Source of the DNA: Lantana camara
Lineage: Eukaryota > Streptophyta > Magnoliopsida > Lamiales > Verbenaceae
Assembly: GCA_037501455.1 (NCBI GenBank)
Contig: CM074862.1
Span: 82,080,001-82,144,000 of the forward strand
Length of the DNA: 64,000 bases
Reading direction: 5' to 3'
The translations under genes and the position numbers were made by a program. Positions 35,011 to 44,910 of the stretch are shown here, piece by piece (position 1 is the first letter of the stretch; the number at the start of each line of letters is the position of its first letter). Under the pieces are notes generated by a model. The model was not told where the DNA came from, searched no databases, and saw only the letters and a list, made by a program, of their open reading frames with translations.

Positions 35011-38000
35011 CTACACGTAAAACCTTCTGAGGTTGCATGCATTCCATGGCCTAGGGAGTCGCTCGCCTTGCAAAGTTTCCAATAGGTAGGTGTTGTTCGC
35101 TCGTACCTGGATGACTTTGAAGGGGCCTTCCCAATTGGGGTCCAACTTTCCTACGTGTTTGGAGACTTCAACTTTTTTGAGGACCAAATCCCCTAGCTGG
35201 AAGGTCCTTTCCTTGACACGTTTATTGTAATGGCGAACAACGGTTGCTTTGTATTTGTGGATACGTGCCCAAGCAGCGTTCCTCTTCTCATCCAGCAAAT
35301 CTAACTCGAGCGCCCGATTGGCCTCGTTGGCAGCAGGCTCGAAATAGGCAACGCGTGCGGATTCTTGAGCAATTTCCGCAGGTATCATGGCCTCGGAGCC
35401 GTACACAAGGGAATAAGGGGTTTCCCCCGTTGCCGCTCGGGGAGTAGTACGGTACGCCCACAAAGCTCCCTGGAGTTCTTCAGCCCATTCTCCCTTCTTA
35501 CTCTCGAGCATCCTTTTCAGATGTTGGAGTATGGTTCGGTTGGTCACTTCAGCTTGACCATTAGCTTGAGGGTGACCCACGGAAGTGAATCGTTGTTCGA
35601 TCCCTAATTCATAGCACCAATCTCGCGTGTCAGCAGCGATAAACTGTGAACCGTTATCCGAGATGAGCACCCTCGGGATGCCGTATCTGCAGATGATATT
35701 TTTCCAAATGAAATCCCTCACAACTTTGAACGTTATCTTAGCGACCGCTTCTGCCTCAGCCCACTTGGTGAAATAATCCACAGCAAGTATTACGAACTTC
35801 TTTTGCCCGACCGCCATTGGGAGAGGCCCCACAATATCAATGCCCCATTGATCAAAAGGCCAGGAAACGTCAATAGGAGTCATTTGAGCTGCCGGCAGCT
35901 GGGGAGTGTTGGAGTGGAACTGGCACTTGGGACATTTCTTGGAATATTTAATGGCATCTTGCAGTACTGAGGGCCAATAGAACCCACTCCTTAAGATTTT
36001 CTTTGCCAAGATTCGTCCGCCTGAGTGGTTCCCGCAACTCCCATTATGTACATGCTCTAAAACTTCTTTAGCCTGCGAGGGTCTCAAACATCTCAACGGT
36101 GGTCCTAGGAAGGATCGCTTGAATAACCGACCCTCGGCATCTAAGGAGAAGCGAGGGGCTTTACATCTGATCTTCCGAGCCTCAACTTTGTCGCTCGGGC
36201 AAGTTCCGTCCTGGAGGAATCTGACAATTTCATCAAGCCAACAAGGCTCGGATGGGTCAATCACGTGCACTTCTTTCGAAGGTTCGCCTTTGCTTATCAG
36301 TGGCTCCTCCGTTCTCAGAAATGTAACAGCGCGTTCACTACCGCCATCCAAGGCAGACGCAAACTTCGATAGAGCGTCAGCATGTTCGTTTTCCGCCCTC
36401 GGAATTTGCAAAAGATGGAATTCCTTGAACTTGGCTATCTCTTTCTTGGCGCTCGACAAGTACTGTGCCATGGTGGCTTCTCGAGCCTCATAACTACCGT
36501 CAATTTGACTCGCGATCAACTGCGAATCAACGTATGCTGTGACACGAGTGGCCCCATTTTGGAGCGCAATCCTGAGCCCTTGGATGAGAGCCTCATACTC
36601 AGCTTCGTTGTTGGTGACTTGAAACGCCAGCTTGATTGCGTAGTCGACTTCCGCCCCAAGGGGATCCCTGAGGGTTACCCCGGCTCCCCCCCCTTGTGAG
36701 GTCGAGGAGCCATCAGTATGCAAAAGCCATAAACCATCGTCCGCCTGCGGCTCAGTTTCCAAATTGAAACGTTCGACCAACAAATCGGCTACTGCCTGAG
36801 CCTGTATGGCTGTAACGGGCTCGAAGGAGATATCAAACTGACTAAGCTCAATCGCCCATTTAATTAATCTTCCCGAAACATCCGGCTTAGATAAAACTTG
36901 TCTGAGCGGTTGATCTGTGAGCACTGTGATGGAGTGAGCCTGAAAGTATGGCCTCAGCCTTCGGGATGCATTAACGAGCGCGAAGGCAAATTTCTCAATT
37001 TCCATGTATCTTTTCTCGGCTCCCTGTAGAGTCTTGCTCAGGTAATACACCGGCATATGCTTACGCTCGCGGATTGCTACGAGGACAGCGCTCGTGGCTT
37101 CTAAAGAAACTGAGAGGTAGATAAACAAGTTCTCTCCTGGGATTGGCTTAGTCAACAAAGGCGCGCTTGACAGGTACTGTTTCATGTTCTGCAAGGCCTT
37201 TTCGCAATCCTCGTTCCACGTGAAATTCCGAGCGTTGCGCAAAATTTTAAAGAAGGGCAAATTCCGGTCCGCTGAGCGGGAGATGAACCGATTTAGTGAA
37301 ATGACCTTTCCCACGAGCACCTGGACCTCTCTCAGATTGCGAGGGGAGGGTATATCCAGGATCGCTTTAATCTTCTCAGGGTTAGCCTCGATGCCACGTT
37401 GGCTGACCATGTATCCCAGGAATTTACCACCTCGAACGCCAAAAGTGCACTTTGAAGGGTTCAACTTCATGCCGTAGCGACGAAGAATATCGAAAGTCTG
37501 CTTGAGATCCTCCAGATGGGAGTGTTGGCGCTCACTTTTGACTATCATATCATCCACGTATACCTCCATAGATTTTCCAATTTCGCGCTCGAACATTCTA
37601 TTGACAAGGCGTTGATAGGTTGCTCCCGCATTTTTGAGCCCGAAGGGCATGACTTTGAAACAGTAGACACCCAAGTGCACAATAAACGCAGTTTTGGGGC
37701 GATCCTCGGGCGCCATAAAGATTTGATAATACCCCTGAAAGGCGTCCATCATGCTCATGAGTTCACACCCGGCCGTAGAATCTACCAACTGATCGATCCT
37801 CGGTAGGGGGTAATGGTCTTTGGGGCACGCTTTGTTGAGGTCAGTGAAGTCGTTGCACATACGCCACTTATTAGCACTTTTTGGAACGAGCACCACATTG
37901 CAAAGCCACTCTGGGTACAAAATCTCCTCGATGTACTGAGCATCAAGCAACTTACCAACCTCTTCTTCGATAACCCGTTTCCTAAAGCCATGAACGTCTC

Positions 38001-41000
38001 TCTTCTTCTGTTTGATGGGCTTGAAGGTTGGATCCACGTTCAGTCTGTGAACAATGACGCTCGGATCTATCCCTGTGAGATCAGAAGCTTTCCACGCAAA
38101 AACGTCTATATTCTCCCTTAGGAAGTCGATCATCAGAACTTGCGAGGGCCCATCCAGGCTCGAGCCAATCTGGGTTGTTTTATCCGGATTCCCAGGCTCC
38201 AATTCGACGGTCAAAAACTCCTCGGTGGGCTCAATCCGAACCTCCGGCCTCGGTGCTTCTAACGCTCGTTTCTTCCCAGTGAGCGTATTCCTGGGCTCAT
38301 CTCCCTCGTTTTCTGAGGAAGAACCCTCGACGGCCCCAGGTGGCCCTTTCTCCGAGCACTGAACGTCTCCAGGGGTCCTCCTTTTATTCTTCTTCCGGTA
38401 CAGCTTGGCTCTTTTACGCTCGGGGCCATCTTCGTTTAGTTCTGGGAAATCAACGGATTTCTTAGTAGATCCAGCTTGAATGGACTGCTTGGGCTTGTGG
38501 CTGCGAAGCGAAAGTATGTAACACTCCCAAGCTTCTTTGACGTTACACAGAATTTCCCCAGTGCCCTCGGGGGTTGGAAACTTAACCTTTTGATGATAGG
38601 TGGAAATTACGGCCTTGAAATCCACGAGGGCTGGGCGCCCAATGATGATATTGTAAGGGAGATCCACCTCGACGACGGTGTATAGGACGCTCAACGTTTT
38701 TCGCTGTGGGGCGCGACCAAAAGAGGTGGCCAAGCGAATCTGTCCGTGAGGGACAATCTCGGAACCTCCGAAACCTACAAGGGCAGTTCTGAGAGGTTCG
38801 AGGGGAATGTTGGTTATGTTCATTTGTTGAAACGTTGAGTACGGGAGAACATTCACAGAGCTTCCACTATCAAATAAAACCCTCTTTACAGTGTGGTTAT
38901 GAACGTCTAAACTAACCACCATGGGACAGTCAGAGGTTTTTCCTATCCCATGGGGTGTTACAATGTGTTCAAGATCTTTCTCAGTAAACCCTATGACATC
39001 ATCCTCCTTTGAGCGCGACGAGCTGTCCACGGAGAGCACTGGGCGAGGGCGTGTCGTGCTCCGGTTATAGCTCCGTACATGGCGGCGACGGGAAGCATTG
39101 GAGTCGCCCCCCGAGGGGCCTCCCGCAATCATGTGAATGACCGCAAAGGGCTGATTCTCCATGTCTACCCCTTTCCCTTTGTTGCGCTCGCTGGTTTCAG
39201 GGCGCTGGCGACGAGGACTACGGGAACGTGAGCGGCTTCTTCTTCTTTCAAGCGCCCGTCCTGCGCAATGTTCGTCGTACCCTTCCAGTACTTTTACAAA
39301 CTCTTTGAGGTGCCCCCCAGCAATCAGCCGCTGAATCTCCTTCTCCAGGTGACGGCACTCGTTAGTGTCATGCCCCTTCTGCTTATGGAAAGCACAATAC
39401 TTCCCCGAGCGCTTTTGAGCCTCGGTCTCTCTTAGCTTGGGCGGCCTTTTGAACAACTTCTGGTCCGCCAGGGAATAAACTTCTGCAATTGGGCGATTGA
39501 GGGGGACACGCTCGAGCTTCCGCGGGGGAGAGGAATGACGACGAGCGGGTATTGGGCTGCGGCGGTGACTTCGGTGGGGCTCCACTTTGTCCTCGTGGTT
39601 TCTGGTGGGGCGAGGGGCATTTGCCATCTTCTGTTCCCTCGCTATGTACATGTCCTCGAGGGTAAAGAAGGAGTCTGCAATCTCCCGAATTTCCATCAAC
39701 GAACGTGGCTTCTTCTTGGCCACTTCCTCCACAAATTCTTTGCTGACGTAATGCTTCATGTTGATGGCACCGAACAGCACGTGCCTCAAAAAGTCCATCG
39801 AGGGCTTTTCTACTAGCAGAATCTCTTTGTTGAACCTCCCCATGAAGGACCGGAGGGTCTCGTTCGGCCCTTGGACCAGGCTATAAAGAGCAGTCGCGGC
39901 CGGGGCTGGTGCTTTCAGCGAATTGAAGTGGCTGACAAATGCATCCGTCAAGTCATAATACCCGCGGATTGAGCGCGGAGGGAGCTTTTTGTACCACTCT
40001 TGGGCCATTCCAGTGAGGGAAGTGACGAATACCTTGGCCCAGTAGTTGTCTGGATGGTCGTACAGGTGCATTAGATGCACGAAATGGTCCAGATGTTCGG
40101 CTGGATCCGTGGTTCCATCGTATCTGTTAATTGAAGAGGGAATTTTACCCTTCCCTGCGCGGGTCATTAGAACTTCCTCGACGAGGGGGGAATCGCCCAC
40201 CATGATCCTGTAATCCCGCTCGTCGGGATCTTCATAGCTAGCCTCTCTTCTTCGGTGGGAAATGGGGCTGCGTGGTCGCCGAGCGTCTCTGGCCTTGGAC
40301 CTCTCGTCCCCCTCACGGGGGGCGTGAGACCGCGCTCGAGAGAGCTGCTCTACCACGTTTTGGAGCCCTCGAATTTGGTCTTGTACAGCTGCTAGCTGAG
40401 GGTCACCGACATTTCTGCGGTTTGCCCTCCTTGTGGCCCTTGACTGGACCTCTTCATCATTTCCGGCCGCCTCATCCCGAGGAGCCCTGTCATCTCCGTC
40501 AACGGGTCGTTCTTGCTGGACCCTCGGTGGGGCTTCATTTTCTTGATTCGGAGCAGGTGGGGGAGGTTGTTGTGCCCGTAGAGCATTTTGGGCCATTGTC
40601 AAAGGATGTGCAGGGAGCCCGCCCAAGGGTGGGGCTATCCGAGCGCCCGCGTATGAAGGGAAATAAGCCATGGTGAAGTGCTCCCAGGCATTCTGTACAG
40701 CTTGGCTCTCGCACTGCGCGTACAACGCCTGAAGTTGTTGCGTAGTGAGTTGGGGCATCTCCACCCCTTGTATTTCCCTTGGCATTGCTAGAGGGAGGTT
40801 CAGTGTCCCCACTTGATATGGAGGGACCAAAGGTATCATTCCCGGCGTTGTTCCAGGCATTACTCCGGGCTGCGTGAGCGCGTATCCTGGCGGCGGCATG
40901 GCCATAGGATATACGCCAAGATGGGAGGCAGGGACGTTTGAGGCGAAAGTTGGGGGGGGAGGATTGGAACCTGATCCTCCTGCTTCATTCCCAGTTGGGA

Positions 41001-41139
41001 AGGGTACAGTGGCATCAACGTTTCCGGCCGCAAGGGGCGGTGCCCCTCCGGCGAGAACAGGGTTCTCAGCGTTTTCTCCGTTGGTGGGAGGAAGACCTCC
41101 CCTGTTCCCTAAAGTTCCAGATCTTGTGGCAGTAACCAT
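35011..41139 (-). CDS. Element E gag-pol polyprotein, intact (2042 aa)
   Basis: One uninterrupted frame runs from a true ATG (41139-41137) to the stop. Regions by rough residue are: Pro-rich N-terminus, gag 335-500 (TDPAEHLDHFVHLMHLYD...AQEWYKKLPP), a CCHC-like knuckle (CAFHKQKGHDTNEC, about 582), an Arg/Ser run near 635, and protease about 755 (LFDSGSSVNVLP). RT covers about 1010-1250 with YVDD near 1194, and RNase H about 1290-1420. An extra RNase H spans 1470-1600 (LLHTDGSSTSQGGG...RAENEHADALSKFAS). Integrase spans 1690-1960 with its HHCC zinc motif and the D, D, E residues in GIDIVGP, ISDNGSQF and GQAEVTNR. The two RNase H domains indicate the Tat lineage. It is read from the 5' LTR at 41239-42080. 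No stop, frameshift or catalytic loss was seen. Confidence 0.96.
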   Translation of the reverse strand: MVTATRSGTLGNRGGLPPTNGENAENPVLAGGAPPLAAGNVDATVPFPTGNEAGGSGSNPPPPTFASNVPASHLGVYPMAMPPPGYALTQPGVMPGTTPGMIPLVPPYQVGTLNLPLAMPREIQGVEMPQLTTQQLQALYAQCESQAVQNAWEHFTMAYFPSYAGARIAPPLGGLPAHPLTMAQNALRAQQPPPPAPNQENEAPPRVQQERPVDGDDRAPRDEAAGNDEEVQSRATRRANRRNVGDPQLAAVQDQIRGLQNVVEQLSRARSHAPREGDERSKARDARRPRSPISHRRREASYEDPDERDYRIMVGDSPLVEEVLMTRAGKGKIPSSINRYDGTTDPAEHLDHFVHLMHLYDHPDNYWAKVFVTSLTGMAQEWYKKLPPRSIRGYYDLTDAFVSHFNSLKAPAPAATALYSLVQGPNETLRSFMGRFNKEILLVEKPSMDFLRHVLFGAINMKHYVSKEFVEEVAKKKPRSLMEIREIADSFFTLEDMYIAREQKMANAPRPTRNHEDKVEPHRSHRRSPIPARRHSSPPRKLERVPLNRPIAEVYSLADQKLFKRPPKLRETEAQKRSGKYCAFHKQKGHDTNECRHLEKEIQRLIAGGHLKEFVKVLEGYDEHCAGRALERRRSRSRSRSPRRQRPETSERNKGKGVDMENQPFAVIHMIAGGPSGGDSNASRRRHVRSYNRSTTRPRPVLSVDSSSRSKEDDVIGFTEKDLEHIVTPHGIGKTSDCPMVVSLDVHNHTVKRVLFDSGSSVNVLPYSTFQQMNITNIPLEPLRTALVGFGGSEIVPHGQIRLATSFGRAPQRKTLSVLYTVVEVDLPYNIIIGRPALVDFKAVISTYHQKVKFPTPEGTGEILCNVKEAWECYILSLRSHKPKQSIQAGSTKKSVDFPELNEDGPERKRAKLYRKKNKRRTPGDVQCSEKGPPGAVEGSSSENEGDEPRNTLTGKKRALEAPRPEVRIEPTEEFLTVELEPGNPDKTTQIGSSLDGPSQVLMIDFLRENIDVFAWKASDLTGIDPSVIVHRLNVDPTFKPIKQKKRDVHGFRKRVIEEEVGKLLDAQYIEEILYPEWLCNVVLVPKSANKWRMCNDFTDLNKACPKDHYPLPRIDQLVDSTAGCELMSMMDAFQGYYQIFMAPEDRPKTAFIVHLGVYCFKVMPFGLKNAGATYQRLVNRMFEREIGKSMEVYVDDMIVKSERQHSHLEDLKQTFDILRRYGMKLNPSKCTFGVRGGKFLGYMVSQRGIEANPEKIKAILDIPSPRNLREVQVLVGKVISLNRFISRSADRNLPFFKILRNARNFTWNEDCEKALQNMKQYLSSAPLLTKPIPGENLFIYLSVSLEATSAVLVAIRERKHMPVYYLSKTLQGAEKRYMEIEKFAFALVNASRRLRPYFQAHSITVLTDQPLRQVLSKPDVSGRLIKWAIELSQFDISFEPVTAIQAQAVADLLVERFNLETEPQADDGLWLLHTDGSSTSQGGGAGVTLRDPLGAEVDYAIKLAFQVTNNEAEYEALIQGLRIALQNGATRVTAYVDSQLIASQIDGSYEAREATMAQYLSSAKKEIAKFKEFHLLQIPRAENEHADALSKFASALDGGSERAVTFLRTEEPLISKGEPSKEVHVIDPSEPCWLDEIVRFLQDGTCPSDKVEARKIRCKAPRFSLDAEGRLFKRSFLGPPLRCLRPSQAKEVLEHVHNGSCGNHSGGRILAKKILRSGFYWPSVLQDAIKYSKKCPKCQFHSNTPQLPAAQMTPIDVSWPFDQWGIDIVGPLPMAVGQKKFVILAVDYFTKWAEAEAVAKITFKVVRDFIWKNIICRYGIPRVLISDNGSQFIAADTRDWCYELGIEQRFTSVGHPQANGQAEVTNRTILQHLKRMLESKKGEWAEELQGALWAYRTTPRAATGETPYSLVYGSEAMIPAEIAQESARVAYFEPAANEANRALELDLLDEKRNAAWARIHKYKATVVRHYNKRVKERTFQLGDLVLKKVEVSKHVGKLDPNWEGPFKVIQVRANNTYLLETLQGERLPRPWNACNLRRFYV

Positions 41140-41216
41140 GATTCAAGACTTGGGTGTTACTTTTCAACTAGCTTTCAGCGGAAGAAACTGGCTATACCAA
41201 AGATGGTGGCGATGGT

Positions 41217-41234
41217 TTCCCACAGACGGCGCCA
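41217..41234 (-). promoter_or_regulatory. Element E primer-binding site
   Basis: On the minus strand TGGCGCCGTCTGTGGGAA follows the 5' LTR after a short T run. It has the form common in plant Tat-type gypsy elements. Confidence 0.8.
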
Positions 41235-41238
41235 AAAA

Positions 41239-42080
41239 TGATGGTGCAAGAAATCTGGGTTTCCTAATGCAACAACACTTTAGAATTTGTATAAAAAGGG
41301 AAAGACCATCACAGGCAAGGGGGCCTCAGGATCTGGGTTTCCTTTTGAGCGTGGGTTCTTCCAGCTAGGATAACACCAAGAGTGCAAGCTACTAAGGTAG
41401 AGTTACTGTGGTGAGTGAAAAGCTTGAGAAGTTCAGTGGAAAATGCCCAGAACAGTGTGTATGATTTTTATGCAGATGATCACTTGGGAGAGAATGCATG
41501 GATTCTCTCCTATTTATATGTTAGGGATGGGGGTAGAGGAGTAAATTGACCATGTGGTCCCAAACCTGTGTTGCCCTAACACGCGTCAGCTCTTGGTGGG
41601 GTGAGAATGACATCCCTGAAAAGGGAGACGGCGTGTCAGGTGCCCGGTACACAGTACCTTTGTGTCAGAGGTTGTTGACGAGGGTGACGCGGGGGAAGGG
41701 CCCAAGATTCTTTCTGCCGAGGTTCGGATCCAACGCAACGGGGTATGCATAGGCCCGAGCGTTGGTGACGCTCGAAGAATGTACGGATGGCCTCCTCGCG
41801 ATATATGACCCTTGAGCGTCGAAATACCGAGCGTACTAGTGGGGCCCCCATGTGGGTGCTTCCCTGAGAAGGGTAACCATGAGGGCCGCTATGCGAGCGT
41901 CAAACCCGTTGGTTATGGCCCTTGATCCGAATGGTCATCCGCTGACCGACGGATTACATTAACTGGCAAATGAGCGGCTGGAAGGCCCATGAGCCCACCA
42001 AGGCGAGCGTCAGAGATATAGTCAGCAGTGTGCTGCCACGTGGACGGCTCTGATTCGAGAATGATTTTTAGGCCTCATCA
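41239..42080 (-). repeat. Element E LTR copy 3 (5' LTR)
   Basis: 842 bp, TG...CA, next to the primer-binding site and upstream of gag-pol. It abuts the right GGCGT target-duplication copy at 42081. Confidence 0.95.
41487..41518 (-). promoter_or_regulatory. Element E LTR TATA box with adjoining 9-bp hairpin
   Basis: TATAAATA (minus strand, 41518-41511) is followed directly by an inverted repeat, GGAGAGAAT / ATTCTCTCC (arms 41510-41502 and 41495-41487, 6-base loop). The hairpin would span the segment between TATA box and start site or the very 5' end of the transcript. It is present in all three LTR copies. Confidence 0.65.
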
Positions 42081-42775
42081 GGCGTATTGCATCATACCAA
42101 CCAATCAAATTCAAGTCTTATATTATCTCTTTAAAATAAAAATAAAAATATTAAAGAGATAAATAATTTATATGGTTTATTTGATATTATCTCTTCAAAA
42201 AAATAAGAGATAAATATTAAATAAACTTTGACTTGAGTCACAAGTCTTGAATCCTACACCTATATAAAAGGGTCATGTGTAGTTCATTCAACACACAACA
42301 CGAATTCAAGAAAGACTAAAAACCTCTCTACAAATTCAAGAAAGGCTAAAAACCTTTCTGCAAGTTCAAGAAGAAGGCTAAAAACCTTTTTTCCCTGAAG
42401 TTATCAAATCTAGGCGTTTGATCCGTTATCAAGGCATTATACCGGCGAATCGGCGTTATATTCAAACTAAATCCACGGAGTTACCGACGAGTTCATCTTC
42501 TTTCTTGGCGAAATTCTCCGAAATCCGGCGTTTGATTCGTAAACAAGTCGAAGGACCTACGGATTAACGTTATTCAAGCTAAATTTGAAGTTGAAGAAGA
42601 TCAAACCCCAAATTCATCAAGAACCGTTTGAAGATTCAACAACTTTAAATTTGAAGGAAGAATCAGAGGATCAAGTGAAGATTGAAGACCCGCTTTTACT
42701 TGAATTCTCAAATAATTTGTATTATCAATTCGATATTGACTAAAAATCAATAAACGCGAAATTTTAGTGCAAACA
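42081..42775 (+). repeat. Element D 3' LTR, right part
   Basis: Continues the LTR of D after element E (one GGCGT copy is duplicated) and ends GTGCAAACA, followed by the AAGGT target duplication. It contains the same TATATAAAAG and the three AGGCTAAAAAC repeats as the 5' LTR. Confidence 0.93.
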
Positions 42776-42803
42776 AAGGTAAAGAAACATAATGGCAAAG
42801 CGA

Positions 42804-44092
42804 TCAAGATGGTGGCGGCTGAGGTCCTCGAAAGTATTGATCGAGACGAGCATAGAACCTCTCAAACTTGACATCCACCTGAGCTTGCCATTCATCAAAT
42901 CTCTCATCAACAAACTGTGTTAAATCTTCAATCCTCGCAGTCATGGCACTCACATGAGCTCTCAGTCCACTCAACTCCATCCTAATACTCCTCAAACTAG
43001 CCGAATCACTTGTTTCAGCTTCGTCAATAACAACCGGCTTAGGGTTGCGAAGAACTTCGAACTCATCATCTGGTCTATCGGGGATTCGAGCTAAAAGCTC
43101 CTTCTGCACATCTGAAAGCTCCTCATAACGGCCTTACCCCAACTATACATCTGCCAAAGTCTATCTCTATCTCTAATCGGCCACCATGGCAAAATTTCAT
43201 CCTCAAGTCGTCCACTCTCCCATGCAATTGCCAAGCCCAAATCTTCCAAGTATTTTACACCAATATCATAACCAAAATTAAGGGGCAACCCCTTAGGTGT
43301 CCGATTCACCTCACGTGCAAACATCGTCACTTACGCACCATGGGCTATTGCTCCGGTAGCTCTCCCCGCAACTCCTGTAAGTATCCATAGAAACTCGGTT
43401 GTACCATCGAACTTGATACCTTCCTTCATCATATACATGATTCCCAACTCAGTTTCATTGATGTGACTCTCAGTCCCTTAACGGGCACAAAATCCTATAG
43501 CTAAAATCCTATGCACTATCACCCATGTCAATGAATCCAAATAGTTGTCCTGTGTGCTCATGGGTGAGTAACTCGGAACACCCTTCCGAAGTGGAAAGGA
43601 TCTCCACACTGCTTCTCTCTGAGCACTGTCCCATTTGGGCAATAAGGAAGTAGTATTTCCTGGAAACCTTAGAATCTCTCTTATCCTATCGGTGTTCCAA
43701 ATCTGAGTTTGCTGGTCATCAAGAGTGAAAGTCAAAGTGTTCCTTGCTGGATTGAAATCCATCGTGGTGAAGAACGCGGCGGTCATCTCAGCATAAGTCA
43801 AATCCTTCTTTATAAGAAACAGTAACCAATCGATATTATCGAACAATCTCCTAGCTTCTGCCCAAACTTCAAGTTTCTCCATCCATATGTCCTTGAAGAA
43901 CATAGTAGGTACAATATTCCTTGTCAAATTCATTTGAAAAGGATTACCCATGGTATTCACAATTATATTAACCGACTCTCGTAATTGATGATCTGCGGGG
44001 GGATGAAGTAGTGAAGGGCCCAATCGGGCAAGGGCACTTAGTACGTCCCATGGTACCTGAATCAAACAAAAATAGCCATGCAAAGCACACAA
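42804..44092 (-). pseudogene. Element B env-like/plant transposon-domain ORF, frameshifted
   Basis: Minus-strand frames 44092-43478, 43330-43091 and 43109-42804 form one protein broken by at least one frameshift near 43480-43330. The first piece includes TPSTMFF-like NIVPTMFFKDIWMEK and SFPLRKGVPSYSPMSTQDNY, then LTWVIVHRILAIGF. This pattern is found in the 'putative plant transposon protein' domain of Athila elements, encoded downstream of pol in the env position. The last piece has a heptad-like stretch (LRSIRMELSGLRAHVSAM... then DERFDEWQAQVD) that may be a coiled coil. The start is uncertain: an acceptor-like TTTGATTCAG lies near 44056, so the ATG just after it or a spliced start are possible. 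No clear signal peptide was seen. Confidence 0.65.
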
Positions 44093-44608
44093 AAATCAAT
44101 CATAATTCACTTAGACAATTTTATCAAACACCTTTTGTGCATAGGCCTAGGGTGTGGGTTCTAACCTAAAGTTCTTCAATCTACCCAACTCAAATTCACA
44201 CTAGCCTATAATCTACAATTTAAGCTCAAAATTCTCTACCTTCCACTTCACAATTCGGACTTAGAACTCATTAGGATTAGGATTCTTCAAAAATTCAACC
44301 TAATTCAAGTTAAACTCACTCTAATTCAGTAAGCCTAATTCTAACATGCATAATCTCTCAAAATTCATCAATTCAATCCTAGAATCCTCCTTACATGAAA
44401 ATTCAATCCTAGGTTTCAATTTTAGATTGGAAGAATTAATCCCAACAATTCACACCAAGAAAACGGTATATTGACTTACCTAGATTCAAAAAGAAAGAGA
44501 GAGAGAGAGAGTAAACTTGGTGGTGATGCTTCTTGGTTGCAAATTGATAATGGTTGGCCAAGGGGAACTATTGAATATCTCCTAAGAAAGAATGAGTGTG
44601 TGCATGTG

Positions 44609-44616
44609 TATTTATA
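44609..44616 (-). promoter_or_regulatory. Internal TATA box upstream of the env-like ORF
   Basis: CCTATAAATACA on the minus strand is a near-ideal plant TATA box. The predicted start is near 44580, followed by a CT-rich tract, with about 490 bp of leader before the env-like frame. Its position suggests a separate env-type transcript. Confidence 0.6.
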
Positions 44617-44710
44617 GGTTTGGGGGAGAAAATTCCGAAATTGGGTAGGAAAAGAATTAATTTAACCCTAAAAACGTGTTTCTTAAACCCAGAATTTCGC
44701 GTAAGCATCC

Positions 44711-44910
44711 CGGTAACAGGCGTTACCGGGTTTCACCTTGCACGGGGTAACAACCGTTACCCCTAATGCCCAGATGCCTGCCTATGTTAACGGGCGTTAT
44801 CGAAAAATGCCTACCAGAATGTAACGCCCGTTACTAATGATGCCTGAGATGCTTGACCTCCTTAACGGGCGTTACCGAAAAATAACTAAGAGGGTGTAAC
44901 GCCCGTTACC
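44711..44910. promoter_or_regulatory. Array of six GTAACG...CGTTAC inverted repeats (internal promoter)
   Basis: Six copies lie upstream of the internal TATA box: CGGTAACAGGCGTTACCG (44711-44728), GGGTAACAACCGTTACCC (44745-44762), GTTAACGGGCGTTATC (44785-44800), TGTAACGCCCGTTACT (44820-44835), TTAACGGGCGTTACC (44862-44876) and TGTAACGCCCGTTACC (44895-44910). Spacing is about 30-40 bp, and the first two are perfect or near-perfect palindromes. The LTRs of B carry the same family of motifs in the same position relative to their TATA box. Confidence 0.8.

Larger units (their letters stand above)
28456..42080 (-). mobile_element. Element E: young Tat-like gypsy with three LTRs and a convergent gene
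   Basis: E lies in the 3' LTR of D, with target duplication GGCGT (28451-28455 and 42081-42085). Three 842-bp LTR copies lie at 28456-29297, 29702-30543 and 41239-42080, each differing from the third at about one position by eye. Orientation is minus: gag-pol runs 41139 to 35011, the primer-binding site abuts 41239, and polypurine tracts (TTTGGGGGGCAAAA on the minus strand) abut 29297 and 30543. A plus-strand gene lies at 31134-34001. The element is clearly GC-richer than its host DNA. It is the youngest layer of the nest and its gag-pol has no visible defect. Confidence 0.95.
18384..42775 (+). mobile_element. Element D: Tat-like gypsy retrotransposon inserted in B
   Basis: The 5' LTR is 18384-19303. 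The 3' LTR is split by element E into 28226-28455 and 42081-42775. The target duplication is AAGGT (18379-18383 and 42776-42780). The order on the plus strand is LTR, primer-binding site, gag-pol in one frame with two stops, a repeat-rich 3' non-coding region, polypurine tract (GAAGTGGGGGCATT before 28226) and LTR. The two LTRs differ at about ten positions by eye (about 1%). A second, plant-type extra RNase H domain in pol places it in the Tat lineage. Confidence 0.93.

Noticed and set aside
40272..40676. Plus-strand frames within 35011-41139
   Set aside because: They are antisense shadows of the intact gag-pol.
44711..44910. GTAACG repeats as a CRISPR-like array
   Set aside because: Units are short imperfect palindromes with variable spacing in a plant retrotransposon. 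There are no cas genes and no constant repeat length.
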